64,000 nucleotides of DNA from Micromonospora thermarum (lineage in GTDB: Bacteria; Actinomycetota; Actinomycetes; Mycobacteriales; Micromonosporaceae): contig NZ_JAATEO010000003.1 in the NCBI RefSeq assembly GCF_012034245.1, forward strand, positions 244,405-308,404, written 5' to 3'. Of the stretch, positions 7,995 through 18,133 are shown piece after piece. The notes below the pieces were generated by a model. That model had not been told where the DNA came from. It made no database searches and saw only the letters and a program-made list of their open reading frames with translations. The position numbers and the translations under genes are program-made. Positions within the stretch are counted from its first letter, which is position 1; each line of letters opens with the position of its first letter.

Positions 7995-9049
7995 GCAGCC
8001 ACCTTCTCCTTGTTCCTCTGCTTGGCCGCGTACGCCGCGGCGGCCTCGCGGACCCAGGCGCCCTCGGCGTGGGCCCGGCGGCGGTGCTCCATCCGCTGCC
8101 GGTTGCACGGGCCCTCCCCCTTGATCACCCGCATCAGCTCGTCGTAGTCGGGCTGCGTGTAGTCGTAGGCCTGCCGCTCGTCGTTCCACCGCAGGGCCGG
8201 GTCGGGGATGGTCAGGCCGAGCACCTCGGCCTGCTGCACGCACATGTCGACGAAGCGCTGGCGCAGCTCGTCGTTGGAGAAGCGCTTGATCTTCCAGGCC
8301 ATCGACTGGGCGGAGTGGGTGGAGTCGGAGTCCGGCGGGCCGAACATGGCGAGGGAGGGGTACCACCACCGGTCCACCGCGTCCTGGGCCATCGCCTTCT
8401 GGGCCGGGGTGCCGTGGGCGAGGGTGTGCAGGATCTCGTACCCCTGCCGCTGGTGGAACGACTCCTCCTTGCAGACGCGGATCATCGCCCGCGCGTACGG
8501 CCCGTACGAGCAGCGGCACAGCGGCACCTGGTTGACGATCGCCGCGCCGTCCACCAGCCACCCGATCGCGCCCACGTCCGCCCAGGTGAGGGTCGGGTAG
8601 TTGAAGATCGAGCTGTACTTCTGCCGGCCGCTCAGGAGCAGGTCGACCAGCTCGTCCCGGCTGACACCCAGGGTCTCCGCGGCGGCGTAGAGGTAGAGGC
8701 CGTGTCCGGCCTCGTCCTGCACCTTCGCCAGCAGGATCGCCTTGCGCTTGAGCGAGGGCGCCCGGCTGATCCAGTTGCCCTCGGGCTGCATCCCGATGAT
8801 CTCGGAGTGCGCGTGCTGGGCGATCTGCCGGATCAGGGTCTTCCGGTACGCCTCCGGCATCCAGTCCCGCGGCTCGATCTTCTGGTCGGCGTCGATGACC
8901 TCGGCGAAGTAGGCCGCCAGATCCTCGCCGGCGGTGGCGCCGCGCCGGCCCCGCTCGGCGGCCTCCCGCAGCGCCGCCTCGGCCGCCTCGACCTCGTCGA
9001 GGAGACCGCCGCCGGGGGCATCGCCGGCCGGGAAGTCATTGCCATACAT
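7991..9049 (-). CDS. paaA: Phenylacetyl-CoA epoxidase catalytic subunit PaaA
   Basis: 352 aa di-iron oxygenase subunit that epoxidises the ring of phenylacetyl-CoA. The ferritin-like iron ligands lie in [29 protein letters not shown] and [15 protein letters not shown] (ExxH pairs). First gene of paaABCDE. ATG at 9049 follows CTTGAGGC. No paaK, paaG or paaZ is nearby, so the rest of the catabolic route must be elsewhere. Probably controlled by a repressor at the inverted repeat 9058-9096. Confidence 0.96.
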   Translation of the reverse strand: MYGNDFPAGDAPGGGLLDEVEAAEAALREAAERGRRGATAGEDLAAYFAEVIDADQKIEPRDWMPEAYRKTLIRQIAQHAHSEIIGMQPEGNWISRAPSLKRKAILLAKVQDEAGHGLYLYAAAETLGVSRDELVDLLLSGRQKYSSIFNYPTLTWADVGAIGWLVDGAAIVNQVPLCRCSYGPYARAMIRVCKEESFHQRQGYEILHTLAHGTPAQKAMAQDAVDRWWYPSLAMFGPPDSDSTHSAQSMAWKIKRFSNDELRQRFVDMCVQQAEVLGLTIPDPALRWNDERQAYDYTQPDYDELMRVIKGEGPCNRQRMEHRRRAHAEGAWVREAAAAYAAKQRNKEKVAA

Positions 9050-9057
9050 GCCTCAAG

Positions 9058-9096
9058 TGTTACAGCTCGCCACTGAAAACTCTAGAGGGTGTAACA
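9058..9096 (-). promoter_or_regulatory. Putative paa promoter and operator
   Basis: TGTTACA (9058-9064) and TGTAACA (9090-9096) form a perfect inverted repeat. On the minus strand they flank TAGAGT (9084-9079), a good -10 hexamer about 30 nt before the paaA ATG. A repressor bound across both arms would block the promoter. PaaR- or PaaX-type repressors control paa operons in other bacteria, but none is encoded in this window. Confidence 0.5.
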
Positions 9097-9399
9097 GGGT
9101 TCCGAGCGACCCCGCCCTACCCCGGGAACACGATCCGTAACGCTGGGGAGGCGTGAGTTGGATCACGCCGCAAATACGAATCTCCCTAAAGGGTGCATAC
9201 CGTCTGGATGCCCCGCCTTCATGGCAAGTTGCCAGGTGTCAGATCTCGGCGGGTCGTGGATCCGGACGTAGACTTCCCCCGGCACAGCGATCGGTTCCCG
9301 ACGATCAACCCGAGAGGCCGCCACCCCCGGCCTCGGCGACCGATCCGTCCGGACAACGCAGCCGGCCCCCCGGCCCTGACATCTGGAGCTCACCCACTC
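9097..9399. promoter_or_regulatory. Divergent intergenic region with a second inverted repeat
   Basis: About 300 bp between paaA and the serine hydrolase genes. GGCGTGA (9150-9156) and TCACGCC (9163-9169) form a 7-bp inverted repeat with a 6-nt spacer, a possible operator for the rightward genes. I see no gene in this stretch. Confidence 0.4.
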
Positions 9400-10356
9400 A
9401 TGCAATCCCGCGTGACCCTGGTGCTCGCCGTCGTGGCGGTCCTCCTCGGTGGCGCCCTGCTCGTCCCCGCCGCGTACGCCCGGCTCTCCGACGGCGACAG
9501 CGGCGGTGCGGGCGGCGGCGCCGGGAGCGTCGCGGCGCCCGCCCCCACCACGCCGCCGCCGCCGACCCTGGCGGCCGCGCCGGTGTCGGTGGCCTTCAAG
9601 GGCGAGTTCTTCTCCTGGGCCCTGATGGACCGCGAGACCGGCAAGATCGCCGGCGCGAGGAACATGACCGCCACCAGCTCGACCGAGTCGATGATCAAGG
9701 TGTGGTTCGCCGCCGACTACCTGAGGCGGCTCGGCGACAAGCCGATCCCTGCGGCCATGAAGAAGAACATCACGACCGCGATCCGGGACAGCAACGATGA
9801 CGCGGCGAACGCCCTCTACGCGGCGGTCGGCCGGACCGCGACCATCGAACGGATGACCAAGACCTGCCGGCTCACCGAAACGACGCCCGGGCTCGTTCCG
9901 CCGTACGTCGGCTGGTGGAGCTTCACCCAGATGTCCCCACGGGACGCGGTCCGGCTCGGTGACTGCATCGCCGACGGGACGGCCGCCGGACCGAAGTGGA
10001 CCAGCCACCTGCTGGACGAGATGGCCAACGTCCGTGGCACCACCGCCGCCACGGACCAGAAACTTCGCTCCGGTGGCGGTCGATGGGGCATCATCGACGG
10101 GCTGCCTGAGTCGATCACCAGCCAGGGCCCGATCAGCATGAAGAACGGGTGGACGCCACTCAGCTACGACGGCAACTGGCACGTCAACTGCCTCGCTGTC
10201 ACCGACAGGTGGAGCCTCGCCGTGATGATGCGGTACCCGCAGAAGAGCGGGCTCGACTACGGCTCCCAGGTCTGCGCGAGCGTCGCCTCCCAGCTCGTCA
10301 CCCCGCAGCCCGGCGCCGCCCTCAAGGTGCCGCAGCAGCCGGCCGGGAAGCTCTGA
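9400..10356 (+). CDS. Secreted or anchored serine hydrolase, beta-lactamase-like fold (1)
   Basis: 318 aa. An N-terminal hydrophobic signal or anchor (residues 5-24) and a Pro/Ala/Gly linker precede a domain resembling class A beta-lactamases and low-molecular-weight transpeptidases: SMIK as SxxK, RDSNDDA at the SDN position, and MKNGW where KTG is expected. The KNG variant argues against a classical beta-lactamase. Overall arrangement recalls exported peptidoglycan or substrate-unknown serine hydrolases of actinomycetes. ATG 9400 is preferred as it opens the signal; GGAG lies 12 nt upstream. Its stop overlaps the next gene (TGATG), so the paralogues are co-transcribed. Confidence 0.75.
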   Translation: MQSRVTLVLAVVAVLLGGALLVPAAYARLSDGDSGGAGGGAGSVAAPAPTTPPPPTLAAAPVSVAFKGEFFSWALMDRETGKIAGARNMTATSSTESMIKVWFAADYLRRLGDKPIPAAMKKNITTAIRDSNDDAANALYAAVGRTATIERMTKTCRLTETTPGLVPPYVGWWSFTQMSPRDAVRLGDCIADGTAAGPKWTSHLLDEMANVRGTTAATDQKLRSGGGRWGIIDGLPESITSQGPISMKNGWTPLSYDGNWHVNCLAVTDRWSLAVMMRYPQKSGLDYGSQVCASVASQLVTPQPGAALKVPQQPAGKL

Positions 10357-11270
10357 TGGCCCGCACGAAGCGCGGCGTGCCGACCGGCGGGCTGGTCCTC
10401 GTCGCGGTCATGCTGATCGGACTCGTGGCGGTGTCGCTGCGCCTGCTGCCCGGCTCGCCGTTCGAGTCCCGGGCGGCCGCCCGGTGGGGCGAGCCGACCG
10501 CGCCGGCGGACCGTGCGACCGGCGCGCCCACCGACCGTCGCGACCGGCCCTCGCCGTCGCCGAGCCCCTCCCCGAAGCCGCTCCCCTTCGCGGCGCAGGA
10601 CCTCGACGATCTCGGCATCGAGGGCTGGTACTCCTGGAGCGTGCTGGACCGGCGCACCGGCGAGATCATCGGCTCGGACAACATGGACGAGACCAGCACC
10701 ACCGCGTCGCTGATCAAGTCCTGGATCGTGGCCGACTACCTGCGCCGCACCGCCACGCCGAGCGACGCGAAGCTCGCCGACGCCACGAAGATCATCCGGG
10801 ACAGCGACAACACGCGGACGCAGCAGTTCTACAACAGCCTCGGCGGGTCCGCCTCGATCAAGCGGCTGCTGTCCACCTGCGACCTGACCGACAGCAGCGT
10901 GGCCAGTGACGGCGGCTGGAGCCGGACGAACCTCTCGCCCCGCGACACCGCCCGCCTCGGTGCCTGCATCGCCGACGGCCGCGCCGCCGGCCCCGAGTGG
11001 ACGGAGTGGCTGCTCGACGAGATGCGCCTGGTCCGAGGCACGGGCGACTTCGGCATCCGCAAGGCGTTCCCGGCGGCCGAGCGCAAGACCATCGCGATCA
11101 AGAACGGCTGGGTCGACCGCACCCGCGAGCAGGAGAACCACGTCAACTGCCTCGCCATCGGCGACACCTGGACCATGGGCGTGATGTTGCGCTACCCGAT
11201 CGAGAAGGGCTACGAGTACGGCATGCAGAACTGCCAGAAGATCACCGCAGCCCTCCTGGTCCGCCCGTAG
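10356..11270 (+). CDS. Membrane-anchored serine hydrolase, beta-lactamase-like fold (2)
   Basis: 304 aa paralogue of the preceding gene and translationally coupled to it. N-terminal membrane helix (residues 11-30), a Ser/Pro linker (SPSPSPSPKP), then SLIK (SxxK), RDSDNTR (SDN) and IKNGW (KNG). Both proteins share WSxLDRxTGxI near the domain start and DYLRR after the SxxK serine, showing an old tandem duplication. Probably acts outside the membrane on cell-wall material; substrate unknown. Confidence 0.78.
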   Translation: MARTKRGVPTGGLVLVAVMLIGLVAVSLRLLPGSPFESRAAARWGEPTAPADRATGAPTDRRDRPSPSPSPSPKPLPFAAQDLDDLGIEGWYSWSVLDRRTGEIIGSDNMDETSTTASLIKSWIVADYLRRTATPSDAKLADATKIIRDSDNTRTQQFYNSLGGSASIKRLLSTCDLTDSSVASDGGWSRTNLSPRDTARLGACIADGRAAGPEWTEWLLDEMRLVRGTGDFGIRKAFPAAERKTIAIKNGWVDRTREQENHVNCLAIGDTWTMGVMLRYPIEKGYEYGMQNCQKITAALLVRP

Positions 11271-11290
11271 CCCGGACGGACGCCCCTCAC

Positions 11291-11304
11291 CCCGGAAAGC
11301 CGGG
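11291..11304. terminator. Small hairpin between convergent genes
   Basis: CCCGG (11291-11295), loop AAAG, CCGGG (11300-11304) lies in the 44-bp gap between the convergent hydrolase gene and mqnA. It is short, so only a weak candidate terminator. Confidence 0.3.
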
Positions 11305-11314
11305 CGGAGGCCCC

Positions 11315-12850
<1,536 letters not shown>

Positions 12851-13080
12851 CGGTGCCGCTTCCTGGAGCGGCGTCCACGGCGCGGCTCCGCGACACCCGC
12901 CACCCGGTACCGGCCGGGGCGTCGTAATTCGATGGAGCGCCCCGGCCGAGCGGCGTAGGCTTGCAGGCCGCTTGACGGCCGAGGTGACTTCGCACCGCAT
13001 CGGACGTCCCCCGCGCCGGGCGCCGGCCATCCGCCCCCGGACACGCGAGCGATCAGCGATGACCTCAAGGGGAAGTCAGC

Positions 13081-15141
13081 ATGACCGCAGCCGATCTCGC
13101 TCTCGACCAGGACCTCGCCGCGGAACGCGAACACCTGGACACCTCCCGCGCCGCCCTGCGGCGGATGCGCGAGCGCGCCGAGGCGCTCTTCGCCACCGGT
13201 GACACCGTCGCCGGCGACGCGTACACGGCCGAGCAGCTCGGCCGGCACCTGGCCCGCCGGGTCGCCGAACTGGCCGACGACCCCACCACGCCGCTGTTCT
13301 TCGGCCGGCTCGACTTCGGCGACGCCGACCGCGACCACGCCGGGCGGCGCTACCACGTCGGGCGGCGCCACGTGACCGACGACCGCGGCGAGCCGCTGGT
13401 GCTGGACTGGCGCGCCCCGGTGTCCCGGTCGTTCTACCGGGCCAGCGCCCGGGACCCGCAGGGCGTGGCGGTACGCAGACGGTTCGGGTTCAACAACGGG
13501 GTGCTGACCAGCTTCGAGGACGAGCACCTGGACCGGGGCGAGGAGCTGGGCACGGCCAGCCGGATCCTCACCGCCGAGATCGAGCGCCCCCGCGTCGGGC
13601 CGATGCGGGACATCGTCGCCACCATCCAGCCCGAACAGGACGAGCTGGTCCGGGCCGATCTCGCCGACTCCATCTGCGTACAGGGGGCACCGGGCACCGG
13701 GAAGACCGCCGTCGGCCTGCACCGGGCCGCGTACCTGCTCTACCTGCACCGGGAACGGCTACGGCGCTCCGGTGTGCTGATCGTGGGGCCGAACCGGGCC
13801 TTCCTGTCGTACATCGCGGCGGTCCTGCCGGCCCTCGGTGAGGTGGAGGTCGAGCAGGCCACGGTGGAGGACCTGGTCGAAGGGGTGCCCGTCCGCGCGG
13901 TCGACGACCCGGCCGTCGCGGCCGTCAAGCACGACGGGCGGATGGCCGACGTGCTGCGCCGGGCGGTGGACGCGCACATCGGCGAGCCGACCGAGCCGAT
14001 CGTGGTCTCGGACGGCTCGTTCCGGTGGCGGATCGGGCTGGAGCCGCTGCACCGGGTGATCGCCGAGACCCGCCGGGAGGGGCTGCCGTACGCGGTCGGC
14101 CGGGAGCGGGTCCGCGCCCGGGTGGTGGGCCTGCTGCAACGGCAGGCGGAGGCCCGGCGGGCGGAGTCGCCGAGCGACGCGTGGCTGCGCCGGATGGCCA
14201 GGTCCAAGCCGGTCACGACCTTCCTGGACGAGGTCTGGCCGGCGCTCACTTCGGACGGGCTGCTGCACGAGCTGTACACCGACCGGCAGCGCCTGACCGC
14301 GGCTGCCGACGGCCTGCTCACCGCCGAGGAGCAGGCCCTGCTGACGGGGTCCGGAAGCGGCACGAAGCCGGGCCGCACGCCGAAGGCGACCCGCTGGACC
14401 GCCGCCGACGCGGTCCTCGTCGACGAGGCCGCGGGTCTGATCGAGCGGCCGGCCGGCTACGGGCACGTGGTGGTGGACGAGGCGCAGGACCTCTCCCCGA
14501 TGCAGTGCCGGGCCATCGCGCGCCGCAGCGAGCACGGCTCGATCACCCTGCTCGGCGACCTCGCCCAGGGCACCGCGCCCTGGGCCGCCCGGGACTGGCG
14601 CGAGACGCTGCGGCACCTGGGCAAGCCGGACGCGGCGGTGGTGCCGCTGACCGTCGGCTTCCGGGTGCCCGCCGCCGTGGTCGCGTTCGCCAACCGGCTG
14701 CTGCCGTCGCTCGCGGTCGACGTACCCCCGGCCGAGTCGCTGCGCCGGGACGGCGCGCTGGACGTGCGTACCGTCGAGGATCTGCCGGCGGCGACGGTGG
14801 CCGAGGTACGGGCGGCGCTCGCGCACGACGGTTCGGTGGCGGTGATCGCGGCGGACACCGCGGTCGACGGGCTGCGGGCCGCGCTGGCCGGCGCCGGGAT
14901 CGAGACCGCGACCGCCGACGACCCGACGGCCACCGCGCGCGTCACGGTGGTGCCCGCGACGGTGGTCAAGGGCCTCGAGTACGACCACGTCGTCGTCGTC
15001 GAGCCGGCGGCCATCGTGGCGGCGGAGCCGCGCGGCCTGCACCGCCTCTACGTGGTGCTCACCCGGGCGGTGTCCCGGCTGGCGGTGCTGCACGCCGCGC
15101 CACTGCCCGCACCACTGGCCGGCGACCAGGACACGCCTTAG
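13081..15141 (+). CDS. helR: HelR/HelD-type RNA polymerase-recycling helicase
   Basis: 686 aa superfamily 1 ATPase of the HelD type, which removes stalled RNA polymerase from DNA; the actinobacterial HelR branch can also displace rifamycins. An N-terminal coiled coil (residues 8-38, alternating charges) is followed by the marker GEPLVLDWRAPVSRSFY (103-119), Walker A GAPGTGKT (202-209), VVVDEAQDLSPMQ (Walker B) and the C-terminal helicase half with KGLEYDHVVVVEP. ATG 13081 follows GGGGAAG at good spacing. Single gene, divergent from the MFS remnant. Assignment to HelR rather than another HelD class is by overall likeness. Confidence 0.85.
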   Translation: MTAADLALDQDLAAEREHLDTSRAALRRMRERAEALFATGDTVAGDAYTAEQLGRHLARRVAELADDPTTPLFFGRLDFGDADRDHAGRRYHVGRRHVTDDRGEPLVLDWRAPVSRSFYRASARDPQGVAVRRRFGFNNGVLTSFEDEHLDRGEELGTASRILTAEIERPRVGPMRDIVATIQPEQDELVRADLADSICVQGAPGTGKTAVGLHRAAYLLYLHRERLRRSGVLIVGPNRAFLSYIAAVLPALGEVEVEQATVEDLVEGVPVRAVDDPAVAAVKHDGRMADVLRRAVDAHIGEPTEPIVVSDGSFRWRIGLEPLHRVIAETRREGLPYAVGRERVRARVVGLLQRQAEARRAESPSDAWLRRMARSKPVTTFLDEVWPALTSDGLLHELYTDRQRLTAAADGLLTAEEQALLTGSGSGTKPGRTPKATRWTAADAVLVDEAAGLIERPAGYGHVVVDEAQDLSPMQCRAIARRSEHGSITLLGDLAQGTAPWAARDWRETLRHLGKPDAAVVPLTVGFRVPAAVVAFANRLLPSLAVDVPPAESLRRDGALDVRTVEDLPAATVAEVRAALAHDGSVAVIAADTAVDGLRAALAGAGIETATADDPTATARVTVVPATVVKGLEYDHVVVVEPAAIVAAEPRGLHRLYVVLTRAVSRLAVLHAAPLPAPLAGDQDTP

Positions 15142-15284
15142 CGGTCGGGCGCGGTGACGTGAACGTGATCGGGTCGCCGGTTCAGATGACGTTTCCTCCG
15201 TTCGCACGCCGGACCGGGCACCGGCGGTGCCACGATGCCGGCAGGGCGCGCCGTCGTGGCCGCCCCTGGCCGAGAGGGGTCGAC

Positions 15285-16052
15285 GTGAGCACCGTCCCGT
15301 CGGGTACGCCGTGCTGGACCGACCTCGCCACGCCGGACCTCACCGACGCCCGGCGCTTCTACCCTGAGCTGTTCGGCTGGACCGGACAGATCGCGCCCGA
15401 GCCGGAGGCGGGTGGGTACACGGTCTTCCTCCTGGAGGGCCGGGCGGTGGCCGGGGCGGGGCCGCCGGCGATCCCCGACCAGGTGCCCATCTGGTCGGTG
15501 TACGTCGCCACCGACGACGCCGACCTGGTCGCCGGGCGCGTCGAGCGGGCCGGTGGGCAGGTGGTGGTGCCGCCCTTCGAGGTGTTCGACCGGGGCCGGA
15601 TGGCGGTGTTCAGCGACCCGGCGGGCGCGACCTTCAGCGTCTGGCAGCCGCTGGCGATGCCGGGCGGGGAGGTCTTCGGCGTTCCCGGCGCGCTGAGCTG
15701 GACCGAGCTGGTCACCCCGGACCCGGAGGGCGCGAAGGCCTTCTACGAGCTCGTCTTCGGCTGGCATCCGGACGGCCAGGCCACCGAGTCGGCCGCCCAC
15801 ACCGGCTGGCGGCTCGGCGCCCGGATCGTGGCCGGGATGACCGTGCCGCTCGGCGACTTCCCGGCCGACACGCCCGCGTACTGGTCGGTCTACTTCGGGG
15901 TGGCCGACGCCGACGCGGCCGCCGCCCGCGCCGCCGCCCTCGGCGGCTCGATCCTCGTCCCCCCGCGCGACATCCCGGCCGGCCGCTACACCGCCCTCCG
16001 CGACCCCCAGGGAGCCCTCTTCAACGCGATAACCCTGGCCCCGCAGCCCTGA
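15285..16052 (+). CDS. Two-domain VOC (glyoxalase/bleomycin-resistance-like) protein
   Basis: 255 aa made of two tandem VOC modules of about 120 residues. Each opens with PCWTDLATPD / LSWTELVTPD and an (A)xxFYxxxFGW segment, and ends with DP(A/Q)GAxF. Such proteins bind metal and catalyse varied reactions or sequester small molecules; the substrate cannot be told. GTG 15285 is preceded by GAGAGGGG. Convergent with btuD; repeat A2 lies between. Confidence 0.85.
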   Translation: MSTVPSGTPCWTDLATPDLTDARRFYPELFGWTGQIAPEPEAGGYTVFLLEGRAVAGAGPPAIPDQVPIWSVYVATDDADLVAGRVERAGGQVVVPPFEVFDRGRMAVFSDPAGATFSVWQPLAMPGGEVFGVPGALSWTELVTPDPEGAKAFYELVFGWHPDGQATESAAHTGWRLGARIVAGMTVPLGDFPADTPAYWSVYFGVADADAAAARAAALGGSILVPPRDIPAGRYTALRDPQGALFNAITLAPQP

Positions 16053-16063
16053 CCCCAACCCGC

Positions 16064-16138
16064 GCCGATCATGCACTTCCGGCCCCCGGAACGCCCCTTT
16101 CACACCGGTTCGTCGGGGCGGAAAGTGCAAGATCGCGG
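16064..16138. repeat. Palindromic repeat family A, copy A2
   Basis: Left arm CCGATCATGCACTT and right arm AAGTGCAAGATCGCGG (ending 16138), one mismatch in the core arm. It shares TCGGGGCGGAAAGTGCAAG with the other copies. It fills the gap between the convergent VOC and ABC transporter genes. Confidence 0.8.
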
Positions 16139-16141
16139 AGG

Positions 16142-17029
16142 TCAGCGGCGGACGGGGACCACCAGGGGGCCGTGGTCGCCTTCGATGACCTTCACCGTGG
16201 CGCGGTAGTGGTGGGAGAGGAGGTCCTCCGTCAGGACGTCGCGGGGGGTGCCCGTTGCGGCGACTTGGCCGTCGGCGAGGAGCACCATGCGGTCGGCGTA
16301 CTCACCGGCGATGGAGAGGTCGTGCATGGTGGCGAGCACGGTCAGGCCGTGTGCGCGCCGCAGCTGGTCGACCAGTTCGAGGACCTCCTGCTGGTGGCCG
16401 ATGTCCAGGGCGCTGGTCGGCTCGTCCAGCAGCAGCAGGGTGGCGCCCTGGGCCAGGGCGCGGGCCAGGAAGACCCGCTGCCGCTCGCCACCGGAGAGGG
16501 TGGCCAGTTCCCGGGTGTGGAAGCCGGCCAGGTCCAGCCGGTCGAGGACGTCGTGCGCGGCGGCCACGTCGGCGGCGGACTCCCGGCCCAGCGGCGGGAT
16601 GTACGGGGTACGGCCGAGCAGCACGTAGTCCAGCACGGACATGCCGGGCGGCACCACCGGGGACTGCGCCACGGTGGCCACCACCCGGGCCCGGTCGCGG
16701 CGGCGCAGGGCCTGGAGGGGCGTACCGAAGAGGGTGACCGCGCCCGGCGCGGGCAGCAGGCCGCCGACGGCGCGCAGCAGGGTCGACTTGCCGGCGCCGT
16801 TGGGGCCGATCACGGTGACCCACTCGCCGGCCGCGACGGTCAGGTCGACACCGCCGAGGATCGGCACGCCGTCCAGTCGGACGTGCAGGTCCCGCACCTC
16901 GACGGCAGGAGCCCCGGAGCCGGCGACCGCACCGGAACCGGCGGCCGTACCCGGACCGGCGGGCACACCGGGACCGGCGGGCGCACCGGAACCGGTGGGC
17001 ACGTCGGCGGCGCGTGGTCGGCCGGTCAT
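16142..17029 (-). CDS. btuD: ABC transporter ATPase, cobalamin-type importer
   Basis: 295 aa. Drives import of a cobalamin or corrinoid. Walker A GPNGAGKST, Q-loop, signature LSGGERQ, Walker B LLLLDEPTSALD and the H-loop region are intact. An unusual 40-residue Gly/Ala/Pro leader (GAPAGPGVPAGPGTAAGSG) precedes the domain. The ATG at 17029 overlaps the permease stop as ATGA. Specificity is taken from the cobalamin riboswitch upstream of the operon, since the FecCDE/BtuFCD families also carry siderophores. Confidence 0.88.
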   Translation of the reverse strand: MTGRPRAADVPTGSGAPAGPGVPAGPGTAAGSGAVAGSGAPAVEVRDLHVRLDGVPILGGVDLTVAAGEWVTVIGPNGAGKSTLLRAVGGLLPAPGAVTLFGTPLQALRRRDRARVVATVAQSPVVPPGMSVLDYVLLGRTPYIPPLGRESAADVAAAHDVLDRLDLAGFHTRELATLSGGERQRVFLARALAQGATLLLLDEPTSALDIGHQQEVLELVDQLRRAHGLTVLATMHDLSIAGEYADRMVLLADGQVAATGTPRDVLTEDLLSHHYRATVKVIEGDHGPLVVPVRR

Positions 17030-18117
17030 CCGAGCATCCGCCGGGTGGTCCGCAGGACCAGGACGAAGAACGGGCCGCCGAGCAGGGCGGTGACCACACC
17101 GATGGGAATCTCCTCCGGGGCGGCGGCCGTCCGGGCCACCACGTCGGTCAGAGCCAGGAACGCCCCGCCGAAGAGCAGCGACAGCGGCAGGATCACCCGG
17201 TAGCTGGAGCCGGCGAGCAGCCGTACGGTGTGCGGGACGATGATCCCGACGAAGCCGATCAGCCCGGACGCGGAGACCGCGGCGGCGGTGCCGAGCGACG
17301 CGGCGACGATCAGCAGGTAACGGGACCGCTGCGGGTGCAGGCCGAGGCTGGTCGCCTCGTCGTCGCCGACGGAGAGCACGTCCAGCTCGCGGCGGTGCAT
17401 CAGCACGACCACGGCGGTGAGCAGGAAGTACGGCAGGACCAGCCGGACGTCGTGCCAGCCGGCGGTGGCGAGCCGCCCGAGCAGCCACGAGTACACCTGC
17501 TGGATGCTGTCCGAGTTGCGCTGTAGCAGGTACGTCTGCCCGGCGGAGAGGAACGCGGAGACGGCCACCCCGGCCAGGATCAGCGCGGCCGGGGAGCGGC
17601 TCCGGCCGCCGGCGGCACCCAGCAGGTACGTCATGACGACCGCCCCGATCGAGCCGACGAACGCGGCCAGCGGAACGGTGACCGGCAGCCCGGTCAGCGC
17701 GCCGCCGGCCCCGACCCCGGCGGTGATCACGACGGTGACCGCGAGACCGGCACCGGCCGCCGCGCCGAGCAGGTACGGGTCGGCGAGGGGGTTGCGGAAC
17801 ACGCCCTGGTAGGCGCCGCCGGCCAGGGCGAGCAGCCCGCCGACCAGCAGGCCGAGCACGGCCCGGGGCAGCCGCAGCTCGGTGATGATCGCGATCTCCC
17901 GCTCGGTCAGCCCGCTGTCGAGGCGTACCCCGGGAAGGAGGTTGAGCAGCTCGATCGCGACGCTGCCCGGCGGCAGGCTGACCGGGCCGAGCGACACGCC
18001 CGCGACCAGCGCGACCAGCACCGCGGCCACGCCGGCGACGACCCAGCGTGGCCGCAGCCCGGCGGGCCGGGACGCGGGTGGCGTCCCGGCCGGCCGGGTG
18101 CGGGTTGTGGTGGTCAC
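17026..18117 (-). CDS. btuC: ABC transporter permease, FecCD/BtuC family
   Basis: 363 aa with about ten hydrophobic helices. Family landmarks are LRLPRAVLGLLVGGLLALAG, GAYQGVFRNPLADPYLLG and the C-terminal GxIGFVGIIVPHTVRLL. GTG start at 18117. It lies 16 bp from btuF and overlaps btuD, forming a btuFCD operon. Confidence 0.9.
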   Translation of the reverse strand: MTTTTRTRPAGTPPASRPAGLRPRWVVAGVAAVLVALVAGVSLGPVSLPPGSVAIELLNLLPGVRLDSGLTEREIAIITELRLPRAVLGLLVGGLLALAGGAYQGVFRNPLADPYLLGAAAGAGLAVTVVITAGVGAGGALTGLPVTVPLAAFVGSIGAVVMTYLLGAAGGRSRSPAALILAGVAVSAFLSAGQTYLLQRNSDSIQQVYSWLLGRLATAGWHDVRLVLPYFLLTAVVVLMHRRELDVLSVGDDEATSLGLHPQRSRYLLIVAASLGTAAAVSASGLIGFVGIIVPHTVRLLAGSSYRVILPLSLLFGGAFLALTDVVARTAAAPEEIPIGVVTALLGGPFFVLVLRTTRRMLG

Positions 18118-18133
18118 CGAGGGTCGCTCAGGG

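Noticed and set aside
12950..12975. Possible rifamycin-associated element upstream of helR
   Set aside because: GGCTTGCAGGCCGCTTG is not the expected palindrome; only one half is similar.
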